Shown here one piece after another: positions 21,601 to 32,700 of a stretch of DNA of 64,000 nt (positions are counted from its first letter, which is position 1; every line of letters begins with the position of its first letter). Under the pieces are notes generated by a model. The model saw only the letters and a program-made list of their open reading frames with translations, was not told the DNA's origin and did no database searches. The stretch is from Sarcocystis neurona (Eukaryota > Apicomplexa > Conoidasida > Eucoccidiorida > Sarcocystidae). The stretch lies in the NCBI GenBank assembly GCA_000727475.1, contig KL647288.1, forward strand, positions 3,963,604-4,027,603, read 5' to 3'. The translations under genes were made by a program, and so were the position numbers.

Positions 21601-22950
21601 ATGCTTTGTGCCCTGCCCCGACACTGTCTAGTTCTCCTCCTTTCTTCCCCACTACCTTGCTGGGAAAGAGGTATTCCAGGGTCTGCTGCCAGCATTGTGT
21701 ACCCTCTACACAACACACACTAATGGAGGCGAAAGAGAAAAAAAGTGTGTGCCCGCGTAATACATGCGTACGTAACTAAAGGGACACTGCACGCTGTTCC
21801 TCCCTGTGAATCATCCCCCCGCCCCCGTCTAATTTTGCTACTGCAAATGATCGTCTACCATTTTCGCTGTGTCTGACCCTCATTCAAACCTTTCCGTACT
21901 CTCTCCTCCTCATTACACTACGTGTTTGATGAAACTCGCTCAATTCTGAACCAGAGACGACGGCGAGTGTAGCCTACTCTTATATCTGTATATATCTGCG
22001 AATCTTCTAGCCTTCTCTTATCTGTGTGTATACCTGTGGCCACCTCTGTATCGCGTACCCCTCCGTCAACGCTTCGTGCCTTCTTCTACCCATCTACATT
22101 GACGTGTACAGGGATGTGCAGCCGCTCGTTGTGGTTAGAGGCTGCCGTTGTTGCTGACGCAGCGCTGGACGACGGCTCTGTCCTAGTGCATCTTAGTGTG
22201 CAGGGGTGTTTAATTTCTTGACTTCGTATATCTTTGCTCCAACGTCCTTCGCAGAAGGTCCACAATTTTGGAAGGTTGTTTTTTCCCGAGTGCACATAGA
22301 TACACTTTTACCGATTTTCCTTCTCAAGTACAAATAGCTGATAGTGTACACGCCGCCACTTACACACCACCATACACACGTATACCGTTTCCCCGGCCGT
22401 CTGGTGCTCGTTGCAAGCCACTACCTGCTTGTAAGATGTCACAATTGTTTTCTAACCAGCTCTTCCCTTTTGCGTCTTTTTTTGCCATCCCAGAGAGTAA
22501 GTTTCTTCTGGTGACTTCTTGGTCCTCCATAGTGAATCTTCAGAAGACACGCTTCCCAGCGTGAGGTTTTCCTTTGCTTACGCCGTTCTCCCTTTCTGAC
22601 GCCCTTCTCTCATGGTAGGACGCTCCCTTGTTGGTGGCGCTTTGTACAAACTACTGCTTGTAGTGGTGATTTCTTCCATTCCCCTTCCCCCCCCACTGAC
22701 TGTCCTGTGAGACACACAACGGCTTCTATGAGCGACTTCTTCCTTCCTTCTTACCCTCGCATATACGCTCCTCGTCTTACAAGTATACACGTCTGTCCTC
22801 GCAGGCTCCGCCTCTCTTCCACCATACGCGTGTACATGCCCAAACGTGTATCTGTCGACTGCGTTTCTGTGTGGAAGTATAATGAGGAGCTCCTGTATAA
22901 TACAGACAGCAGAAGTACTCGAGGAGGCGTTCTGATGTAGGTGTATATAC
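18601..22950. other. Compositional island without triplets or microsatellites
   Basis: About 4.3 kb of mixed sequence, pyrimidine-rich on the plus strand from 19.4 to 22.9 kb. It lacks both the CAG/CTG triplets and the TACGTA repeats that fill the rest of the window. The longest frames (for example 21188-21592 plus, 19319-19660 plus, 22578-22952 minus) have no motif, clear start context or phase-linked splice sites. It may be untranslated or regulatory DNA upstream of the MSH6 gene, a decayed mobile element, or exons I cannot recognise. Confidence 0.4.
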
Positions 22951-23498
22951 ATCCGACTCTAGTATCCATGAATACTTTTCTTATCGTTGTCCTACTCATC
23001 CGACAGGAAGGCGACGTCTGCGCAATGCCGGCAGCGCCCTTAGCCTCTCCCTGCGTCCTTCGTAGGTATGCGCCTGCTTTGTTGACTACCGCTGTTTATA
23101 TTTCCTACCATTGAGAGAGATTCTGTCGCGGGTGGTTCCGCGTCCTTCGAGGTAGACACCCGCTACGACTGCTCGTGTTGCTGCAACTTTAGCTTCGTAG
23201 CAGCCGTACCAGCAGCAACCCGTGGCCGGTGTCGCTACTTTTGCTGCCGGCGCTGCAACTCGCTTTGCTGCTTCCGCCGTTGTTCGTCTTGCTGTTGCTG
23301 CTGTTGCCCCTGCCACTCTGACTCTCAGTGCAGCTCCCAGACTATTGCCGCTGCTGCTGGGGCTGCCTCCTGCTGCTGCCGTTGCCTCGACTCCCGCTGC
23401 TACTGCGCTGCAGTCGTTGGTGCTGGATGACCACGACCGCCGGCGCGTGTGCGTCGCCAGCCAGTCATGCGAAAGCCCCGCGCACGGCTGTCTAGTCG

Positions 23499-23723
23499 AT
23501 GGCGCCCCTACCTGCACGGTCCACGCCTTTAGGAGGAGGGGACGGGCGAGAAGCAGCGCCCGCAGTACGAGCAGCCGCACCGCGAAGAGCAGCGGGAGGA
23601 GCTGCAGCACTAGCGGGAGGAGGTGCAGCAGCAGCAGGAGGTGCGCGCTCCGCGACAGCACCTCGCCGCAGCGGGGGATCTGCTGCGCCACCTTCAGACG
23701 GTCTCTACGAGAACCAGGGAAAG
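23499..23723 (+). CDS. MSH6: Candidate first exon of MSH6
   Basis: Opens with ATG and [14 protein letters not shown], is Ala/Arg/Gly-rich, and ends [10 protein letters not shown] before a good GTGAGA donor in phase 0, which suits the phase-0 start of the next exon at 24667. It has no QxxLxxFF PCNA-binding box, which many MSH6 N-termini carry. A minus-strand frame across the same region is also open, and no homology supports this exon, so it is a guess from phase and splice site. Confidence 0.3.
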
Positions 23724-26700
23724 GTGAGAAGCTGTGGCTTTGTCTGGTAGTACATACGTGTATATATAGTGTATAAACGCACGTGTACTTACACACGTAT
23801 ACAGCGAAGCTCTCGACTGATACAAGGCGTCAAAGAGACGCGTGAACTGTGCACCTGCAAAGAAGCGCAGCGCCACTGAACAAGTGAGGGAAAGTTAGCA
23901 CGAACCACGAGACACGCATACTACGCCTACATCAGCACGCCACCTATATATGTACGCACGTGTACATCTGCACACGTGTATTCTCACACACATACGTGGA
24001 CAACGTATGTCTTGGTGTACGTCTGTACACACGTGAAGTAGGAGCTGCGCTCCGCATGCTATGTGTCCCCTATACATTGAGTGGATACTACTCGTTGTAT
24101 GCACGCGCGCGCGTATACATATATACGCATACAAAGCATATACACGCATATATACACATCTACGTACAGTTCTCCTACGTAAACGTGCCGGAAGATTGCA
24201 GTGTGTGCGTCCCGCCTGTCCCCCTCTGCCTCTGTTGTCTTCTCTTCCTGTTTGTCCATACGGATATTTCCACGTCTCCGTTTGACTCGGTCGGTCACTA
24301 CATACGCTTCCCTCATATCAAAGTCGCTCTACCTTCGTGCGGGGCTGCGTAGTTGCATCACCTGTGTGAACGTGGAGCCGCTTGTTTCCATTACCTGTGC
24401 AAGGTGGTTTATACGTACGCACGTACCGATATTACTGGCACGTGCAAATTACATGTAGAGGCATGCGCGTATCTACATATGTCCACGGCCGTGCGCTTGT
24501 ATGTAATAATATGTGTATACGCGTGAGCTGGACGTTTGTAGAGAAGAGAAGCTGTATTTGGGGCTAGCTGCGTTTCTGCTGCATGTCGCTCTGTGCTGCT
24601 GCTGTGAACGTGTGTATCTGACTGCCGTAGAAGCAGGCATCTATTCTTTCCTTCTTCGCTCGCCAGCCTGCTGCTGCCGCTCCGGTGAAGCAACGTCTGT
24701 CGGAATCGGCGGCAGCAGCAGCGACCTGCGGCAAACCGGCAGAGGACGCTGCTGCTGGTGCTGCTCTTGCAGCCGGCAAAGAAGCTGCTGCTGAGCGAAG
24801 AGTAGCAGTAGCAGAGACGCTGCGACAGCATCAGAAAGAGAGGGTAGAGAAGCTGCAGCCCACAAAGGCAGAGCAGCAGCCGAAGGCCGAACAGCAGCAG
24901 CAGGGAGAGCAGCAGCGACAGACAAATGCACCAAGAGATGGTGGCGAAGACGGAGAAGCCGCAGCTGCGGCAGGCGTCTCGCCTCGACGGAGGTCGCCTC
25001 GCCTGAAGCGCGACTCGCAGTCGCTACCCCCAGCACCTCGTGTAGAGCAGCAGCAGCAGGAGCAGCAGCAGCAGCGTCTGGCTAATGACGAGGAGCAGGA
25101 GGAGGAAGGGTAAGGCGACGTTGGTGACATTGTTGCCTGCTGCTGTGATCGAAGCGTGTTTCTCTGCAGCCCGACGGTCCGTCCCTCGGTGGCTGCTGTG
25201 GCTTGCTGCTGCTCTAAACAGATTGAACAGCAGCCAAAACGGTTGCAGTGCACCTCCCCCTTCCCCGTGGGCTGCGCATGCATCTGTTGCCCATCTACTT
25301 CACTTAACAGCGCAGTGGTGCAGCAGGACTGAGTCCGCGGGCGCTGGCCCCGCGTTCCTTTGCGTCTCGTCGTCACATAGGTAGTCGTTAAAAGCGGGGC
25401 ATGTCTCTGCTGTTGGGCGGGCGTGCAAATGTTGTACCACGAGAGAGCGCCACGGTGTGAAGAGGATTTTTCAACGCGACGCGTTAGGAAGACAAACTCT
25501 CCTGAAGAAAGAGCGACACGCAGAAATTTGTAGTTAGCCGCTGTCTTCTCTGTAGCGGAAGCTTGTTTGTCTTTACCTCAACGACTCCTAGCTACTGCTG
25601 CTGGGGGGCCCGGAGTGACCCTGGGAAGCTCCTGGGCTCCTGCTTCCTGCTCGAGGATGGTCGTTGCTGCCGGTCTGTTGTCAGCCTGTTACACGCCGAA
25701 GACCGCTGCTGCTGCTGCTGCCGTTCGAGTGAGGACTTCGGCTTCCGCTTTTGTTGCTGGTGCTTGGGAGCTGCTCATCTCGGCCTGTCCGACTGCAAGC
25801 GTTTGCTGCTGCTGCTGCTGGGCCAGCTACTTTTCCACACCAGCGGTGTCCACCTGGTATACCCCACTAAGAGATCCTGTATAGGCGTATGTACATATGT
25901 GGGTATCTATGGGCGTGCGTACATCCACCGGTATATGTACCTGTACACACACGCGTATACATACCTACGTAGGACTGCGACAAGCTTACGCACGCACACG
26001 TGACGCTGTTTCTGCGTCGAGGAAGAAGCAGCAAGTTTGCCGCTGGCGTGTTATCCCTGCTGCTATATGACGACACCAGGAGGTTGCTGTTGCTCCCACC
26101 GGGACCTGCTTCTGCGTGCGCGCAGTTGTAGACAACGTGTAGCCCCGTAGCATGACCTGTCTTTATATTGTGTTATTCTGTGCGTGCTTTTCCGACGATT
26201 GCTGGTTTTGCAGTCACTGCTGGTGCTATTTTATTGCAGCTGAGGGTGCTGTTGCTTCTGGACCTCCGGCCCCTGGCGCAGGTTCCACTGCTGGTGCTTA
26301 TACTGCCGCACTTTTTGCTTCTGCTGTATGCAGCGAGGAGGACGTACGGCGGTTTAAGCGGCTGCGCCGAGACCGTCGCTTTCTCGGAGAGGAAGACGAT
26401 GACAACACAGAGCCGCCGACTGCTGCTGCTGCTGGGGTAGGGAAGAGCAATGCTGCGAAGAAGCCGGGCAAGGGGAAAGGTGGAGCAGCGACGAAGAAGC
26501 GTCCAGCAGCAGCAGCGTCAGCAGGGAAGGTGGGCGGCGGTAAAAGCAAAAGCAGCAGCCAGCGCAAAAGCAGCCACCGCAGTGGTAGGAGCAGCAGCAG
26601 CAGCGAAAACGAAGAGGAAGAGGAGGAAGAGGAGAGTTGCATCTCTGCAGGCGTGAGCGACAGCAGCTATTCCGAGGCAGAGGAGGACAGCAGCTCTGAA

Positions 26701-29700
26701 GAAGAAAGTGACGAAGCAAGTGAAGAAGAAAGTGAAGAAGAAAGTGAGGAAGAGGAGGAAGAAGAGAGGAGCAGCAAGAAACGGAAGAAAGGCGCAGCGA
26801 AGGGCGAGGACAGACAGACGCAGACGAGAAAGCGCAGCAGCAGCAGCTGTGTTCGCAGCTGCTCCCGTGAAGGAGTTGAAGAAAGAAAAACGCCTGCGGA
26901 GAAAGGTGGGGAAGCAGCCGAAGGCAGAGAGACGACTTTCGCTGCTGATTTGTTGTCTCTGTCAAAGCGTTTTGCAGCCCCACCGACAGCCGCAGCAGCA
27001 GCAGCAGCAACTCCGAAAACGGCAGCAGGAGCAGCAGGCCCTCCCCCCCTGCAAGAAGACGCTGCAGAAGAAGCAGCAACCGCACCCACAGCAGCAGCGT
27101 CACCTACCCCGTCCTGTGCGACGATGTCTGCAGCTGGTTCCACCGCAAGTTCCCCACACTGCGTCGGGTTGGCATCCGTTTCTTCTGCTGCTGCCGCCCT
27201 TTCTTCTTCTTCTTCCTCTTCTTCGTGTGCGTCGCGTAGTCCCCTGGAATTGCCGTCGTCATCATCGCGCTGTGTGTTGCCACCTACTGGTGTACCGTCT
27301 TCTTCTGCTTCATCTTTTTCCTCCTTGCAGGGTAGTGTGAAGAGCGAGCCATCGGCGGGACTAGTAAGTGACGAGGAAGTGAGACGCCGCCTGTTGGGGT
27401 CGCCTGCAGCTCGACACTCTTTGTATTTCCGTAACTACATAGAAGACTACTACCGGTACTGCAGGCGCTTTGGCTTTCCTACGTGGCTGCAGCCGCGTTC
27501 CATGCGGGATGGCTCCGGTCGCAGAGCACTTGACTGCAGCCCGGAGTATGACGTGTCTACGCTGTGGCTTCCGGCGGCGGACTCTGCTGCAGCGCGGCAG
27601 CAGGCACGGCCGCACTTGACCCCAGGCATGCGGCAGTACTGGGATATAAAGAAGCAGCACTTTGATAAACTAGTGCTGTTCAAAATTGGGAAGTTTTACG
27701 AATTTGTCTACTCCGATGCATGCGCTGCACATCGCGTCCTCGACCTGAACTGGATGGGCGGGAGTGGGCCTGGGGCAGGAGGAAGCAGCAGCAGCGCAGC
27801 AGGAGGAGGAGGAGCAGCAGCAGCCGCAGGGGGGGGGTTGGCAGCCGAGAGAAAGAGGGCGACGGAGGAGGAGTCGTTCTTTGGCACGGTGCTGCAGGAG
27901 GCGGAGGAGGTGGAGGAGGCGAAGGGAGGAACGCGGCGGCGCTGCGCCTGCAGCAGCAGCAACAGCAGCAGCTGCCGAAGCCGCACTGCGGCTTCCCCGA
28001 GCAGGTGCTGCAGCAGCAGGCGCGCAGCCTTGTGGCTGCTGGCTACAAACTCGTAGTAGTCGAGCAGACTGAGACGCCGAAGGAGCTCGAGCAGCGCAAC
28101 AGCAGCAGCGCCAGCAGCAAGGACAAGGCCGTCCGTCGAGAAGTTTCAGAAGTTATCACCGCGGGAACCATCCGTCACGCAGACATGCTCGGTCCCAGCA
28201 GTCAGCTGCTGCTTTCCATCTTCTTCGGTGAAGAGGAAGAGGAAGAAGAAGAAAGGAATGAAGAGAAAGGCAAGCAGTGGGCAAAGCAAGAAAAACATAC
28301 GGACACAGACAGCGTCTTCTGCAGCAGCACCACGCCCTGCGCCACCACCACCCAAGCGACAACACCAGCAGTCGCAACAGCAGCAAGAGGAGCAGGATCA
28401 GCAGCAGCAGCAGGAGGAGGGAAAGCAGCAGCAGGAGGGAACATAGCAGCAGATGGACACGCGACACTTTTTGAAGAGGACGAAGGGCGCGACCTTGAGG
28501 AGGCACTGGACCTCTGTGCTGCTCTCGAGGAGAAGCAGCGGCAGATTGGTGGTGCTGCAGCAGAAGCAGGTCTCACAGCAGCAAGCGCCCCAGGGGGAAG
28601 CGCCGCAGAAGCCGGAGCAGCAACGGCAGCAGACACGAGGAAACGAACGGTGCTGCGGCAGGGCTTTGCAGCATGTCTAGTCGACGTGTCTACGTGCCGA
28701 ATTTTACTCGTGCGAGAGTCCGACAGCTCCGAAGCAGGCTGGCCTGCGCTGCGGCTGCTGCTTGCACAAACACTTCCAGCGGAAGTGATTTATTCTCCGG
28801 CGAATGTGCCACCGGAAGCGCTGCGGCTGCTGCGTTCTCTGCCCTGCCCACCGCAGTTCTCTCCCCTTCCTGCCTTCCCTGACCTGCTGCATGCGCAAGC
28901 CGAGCTCGACCGTTACGTCGCCCCACGCCTGCTAGTGCGTTCTTCCGGCAGCGACAGCAGAGGCGTTCTCCCCGGCAGTCGCAGCGGCAACTCTGTTAAC
29001 GGCAGCAGCTCCGCCACGAGTAGCAGCTCCGGCAGCGCGAGCAGCAGCAGCGTGGCTGACGGCAGCAAGAATAGCAGCAGCAGCGACAGCAGTGACGGCC
29101 CCAGCAGCAACAGACGGAGGGGTCACAGCAGTGGAGGAGTCTGGGATGACTCGGCGGCGTTGTGCATGCGTTTGTGCGAGCGCTACGCATCGCTACAGTG
29201 TGCTCTAGGGGGCGTGTGCGTGTACCTACGCAACTGTCGCTTGGACGACGCAGTATTACGAGGCGCCACGTTTGAAGAGCAGCAGCAGGCGAAGAGCGAG
29301 GTGCTGCTGCTGGACGCGAACGCCCTGCAGCAGTTGGAAGTGCTGCAGACGCAGGAAGGAGAGACCCAGCACGCCTTGCTAGGTTTCCTGGACCGCACTG
29401 TGACCCACTTTGGCCACCGGCTGCTGCGGCGGTGGGTGGCGGCGCCGCTGCTGCAGAAGCAGCAGATTGACGCTCGACAGCAGGCAGTGGCCTGGCTGCA
29501 TGCCCACCCTGCTGCAGCGGCGGAAATACGCCGCGTGCTCTGCTGCTGCCCAGACATGGAGCGAGTCTCTGCCAAAATTTGTGCGCAGAGCCGACAGGAG
29601 AAGCGGGGAGCGGTGTACTTCGACCAGTTTCACCAGAAGCTGTTGCTCGAGTTCCTCCGCCTTCTCAGCAGCTTTGCCGCCATCGAGCAGCTTGCTGCTG

Positions 29701-32700
29701 ACCTGTACAAACGTCTCGCTGCCTGCAAGCGGCAGCGCCCAGAGCAGCAGGGCCCTCGCAAGCCACAGCAGCCGCGTCAACCTGGTAAGGCGGACGTGTT
29801 TCTCTGCGACGCCGGCCCCAGAGAAGAAGACAGGAACGCGGCAGGTGCTGCTGCTGCTGCTGCAGGGGCTGACACAGCAACGGCAGCCGGCGGGTCGAGA
29901 GTCAAGACAGAGGCCGGGAAGGCGTTCCTGCTGTCGGCAGCAGCAGAGGAGGAGACCCAGGAAAACGACGACGAGGAGGAAGAAGAAGCGCCGGAGTTGC
30001 TGCTGCGTCTCTGTAGAAGCAGGGAGGAGAGCAGCAGCAGCAGCCCTGGGGAGGACTGGCCCAGAAGCAGCAGCAGCAACGCAGCGGAACCGCAGCCGCC
30101 GCACCCAGCAGCACGAGGATTTCCCCGCCTCAGTCCGCTCATTGCTGCAATGAGGCGGAAAATTGCGACAGATGCCGACGGGAGCAAAATCCCTGCAAAG
30201 GCACGGCATTTCTCTCCTTCCTTCACCTGTGGTGCTGCCTGTCTGGCGCTCTACCGCTGCTGCTGCGCGCTGCTCTCCTGCTGCCGCTTGGAGCATTCCT
30301 GTGCTTGCTGCTGCCATCCAGCTGCGCTGCCGACTCTTGCTCCTCCCTGTATCTCGGCGGATTGTGGCGCCGCACCTCGTCTTGCTGTCGGACGTTCTGC
30401 TGCCTGTCGTCCTGCGCCCCCCCCTCTGGGTGCTCTGCTGTTTCCTGCTGCTGCTGCTGCTTGTCAGAGCGCTCTTGCCGGTGTGACTGCCCTTGTAACT
30501 CTCTCAGGCTGCTCTTAGCGCTCGACTGTACTTCTTATCCCGGAAGCGCTGCCGCTGCTGCTGCTGCTTTCCTGCATGAGAGTGCTACTGCTGCTGTGGC
30601 TGCTGGGTCCACCGGACGACAGCACTGCTGCTACTGCTGCTTCTATTAGGGCGCCTACCCCGCGGAACGGCTCCTGCTGCCCTCCCTCCCCGCCGTTGGT
30701 GGCAGCAGCTACGGCTTCGACTTCCTCTGCAACCTTGCTGCTGCTACGCGGGCCATAGTCGCTCCCGTGGGCGCTGGTGGCTGTTGATTATGTGGGGTCT
30801 TGGTTGCTGCTGGTGTTGCTCACCGTCCGCACGCGTTTGGTTGATTGCCGCTGTGGCTCTCGCGCGGAGACGGTGCATTCTGCTGCTGCTGCTGTTGCAC
30901 GCGTTACGTTCTGTGCTGTGCTGCTGCTGGTCGGTGGAGTCGGCTGCGCTTCCTCGTATATTCTGCGAAGGCTGGCACGTCTCCAGCAGCTGCTGCCGTC
31001 GCAGAGGTCGGGTCGTATCCTGCTGCTGCTGGTGCTGCTGCGTGCCGTTTTTGCTGCTGCGGCTGCTGTCTACTAAGGTGGATCGTCGTCGTCTGTTGCT
31101 GCTGCTTCAGACGCTCGGTCGCTTGCTGCTGCTCCTCCTCCTGCTGCTCCTGCTGCTGCTGTCGTCTGCGTGACTGAGCCTAGGGAGTGCCGGATAGTCG
31201 CCGTTTGCTGCTGCTACTGCCGCCGCTGCTGCGGAGGCTCAGTCGCTTGCTGCTGTTGCTGCTGCTGTCGTGTGCGTGTGCCTGAACGCAGGGAGTGCTT
31301 CGAGAATATGACGAGTCGGTGGAGCAGGTGGAGGGGACTGTGCGAGAGCTGCACACGCAACTGGATCGCCTTCGCTCCTCATGGAAAACAAGAAATCTCA
31401 ATTTTGTCCATTCTAAATTCAAGTAAATTCTTCTTCCTTCCGCTTCTCCCAGAAAATCCAGAAATTCTGTCTTCCCCATTTCTGCATGTCTTGGAAAGTC
31501 AGAGAAGCTCTTTCGTTTCCCTTTCTGCGTCTCTTAGAAGATCAGACACATTCTTCCTTCTCTGCTTGTGCATGTCGTAGACAATGAAGTGAGTTCTGTG
31601 CTTTCTCGTGGCTTTGAAAGTCAAGGAAATTTTTTCTTTTCCCCTCCTACTACGTTTCTTCAAAACTCATGGCAACTCCTTCAATTCTGCTGCTGCGCTT
31701 CTTCAGAAATTAAAGAGACTCCCTCGTGTCTCCTACTACTACGTTTTCCGTTCAGAAATCGAGGAATTCCTCTTTTCTCTTCAACTACATTTCTTCGACA
31801 ATCGGAGGAAGAACTTCCTTCGTTTCTTGTCCCCTTCTTCATTTTCTTTGTGTGTATATTAGCCTGGAGACGACACCTGCTGGAAGTTTGATCTGCCGCA
31901 GTGGGTCGCTGCCGCTGCTGTGGCTTGCTCCTGCTGCTGCCGTATGTGGCTGGAGCTGCTGTGGCTTGTCGCCGCAGCTGCTGTTGGTCTATCTGGCTGC
32001 TGCTTGTTTGAGGCTGCGCTTGCAGCTGGTGCCTCTGATCCAGCGCTCTGCCGATATCCTCCCATGGCTGCTGCCCTGAGGCTGCCTTCGCTGTGCTGCA
32101 CTCGCATTGTCGTGACTGCTGCTGCTATGCGGGCCTCGCCGCTAGTGCTGCTGCTGTTGTTGGGCGGCTTCGATTTGCTGGTCTGCTGCGTCGCGGACGG
32201 TCTGCTGCTGATCTGCTGCGCATGATGTGAGGTCCTGCTTCTGTTGCGCGTCGTCTGCCGCTGCCGCCGAGAAGTGCGACCTGCTGCTGCTGCGTGGGAG
32301 CTGTGCTGCTGCTGCGTCTGCTGCGCCACTGCTCAAGCGGCCGAGCTGCCGCTGCGTCTGTTCGTGACGCCCTGCTGCTGCTGCTGGCGAACTGCTGTTG
32401 CTGCCTTCCTTCTGCTGCCTGTGCTGTGCTGCAGATACGAAGTGGAGTGTCCAGACAGCATCTCAAAGGCGCTTCTGCGGGACTACAACTGTGAAACGAC
32501 GTCGACGAGAAAGGGCTATATAAGGTGCTCATGCGTGCAGCAACAGCAGCACCTACCCCACGCAAGCAGCAGCAGCAGCCACGACACGACAGCAGGGGCA
32601 CGTACACTAGACCAGAAGCACCTGCGCAACAGCAGCAGCAGGAGCTCGAGCAGCAAGACAGCAGCAGAGACAGCAAGATAGCAGCAGCAGCAGCAGCCAG

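Noticed and set aside
29379..30317. 312-codon minus-strand ORF
   Set aside because: Antisense of conserved MSH6 lever-domain coding sequence.
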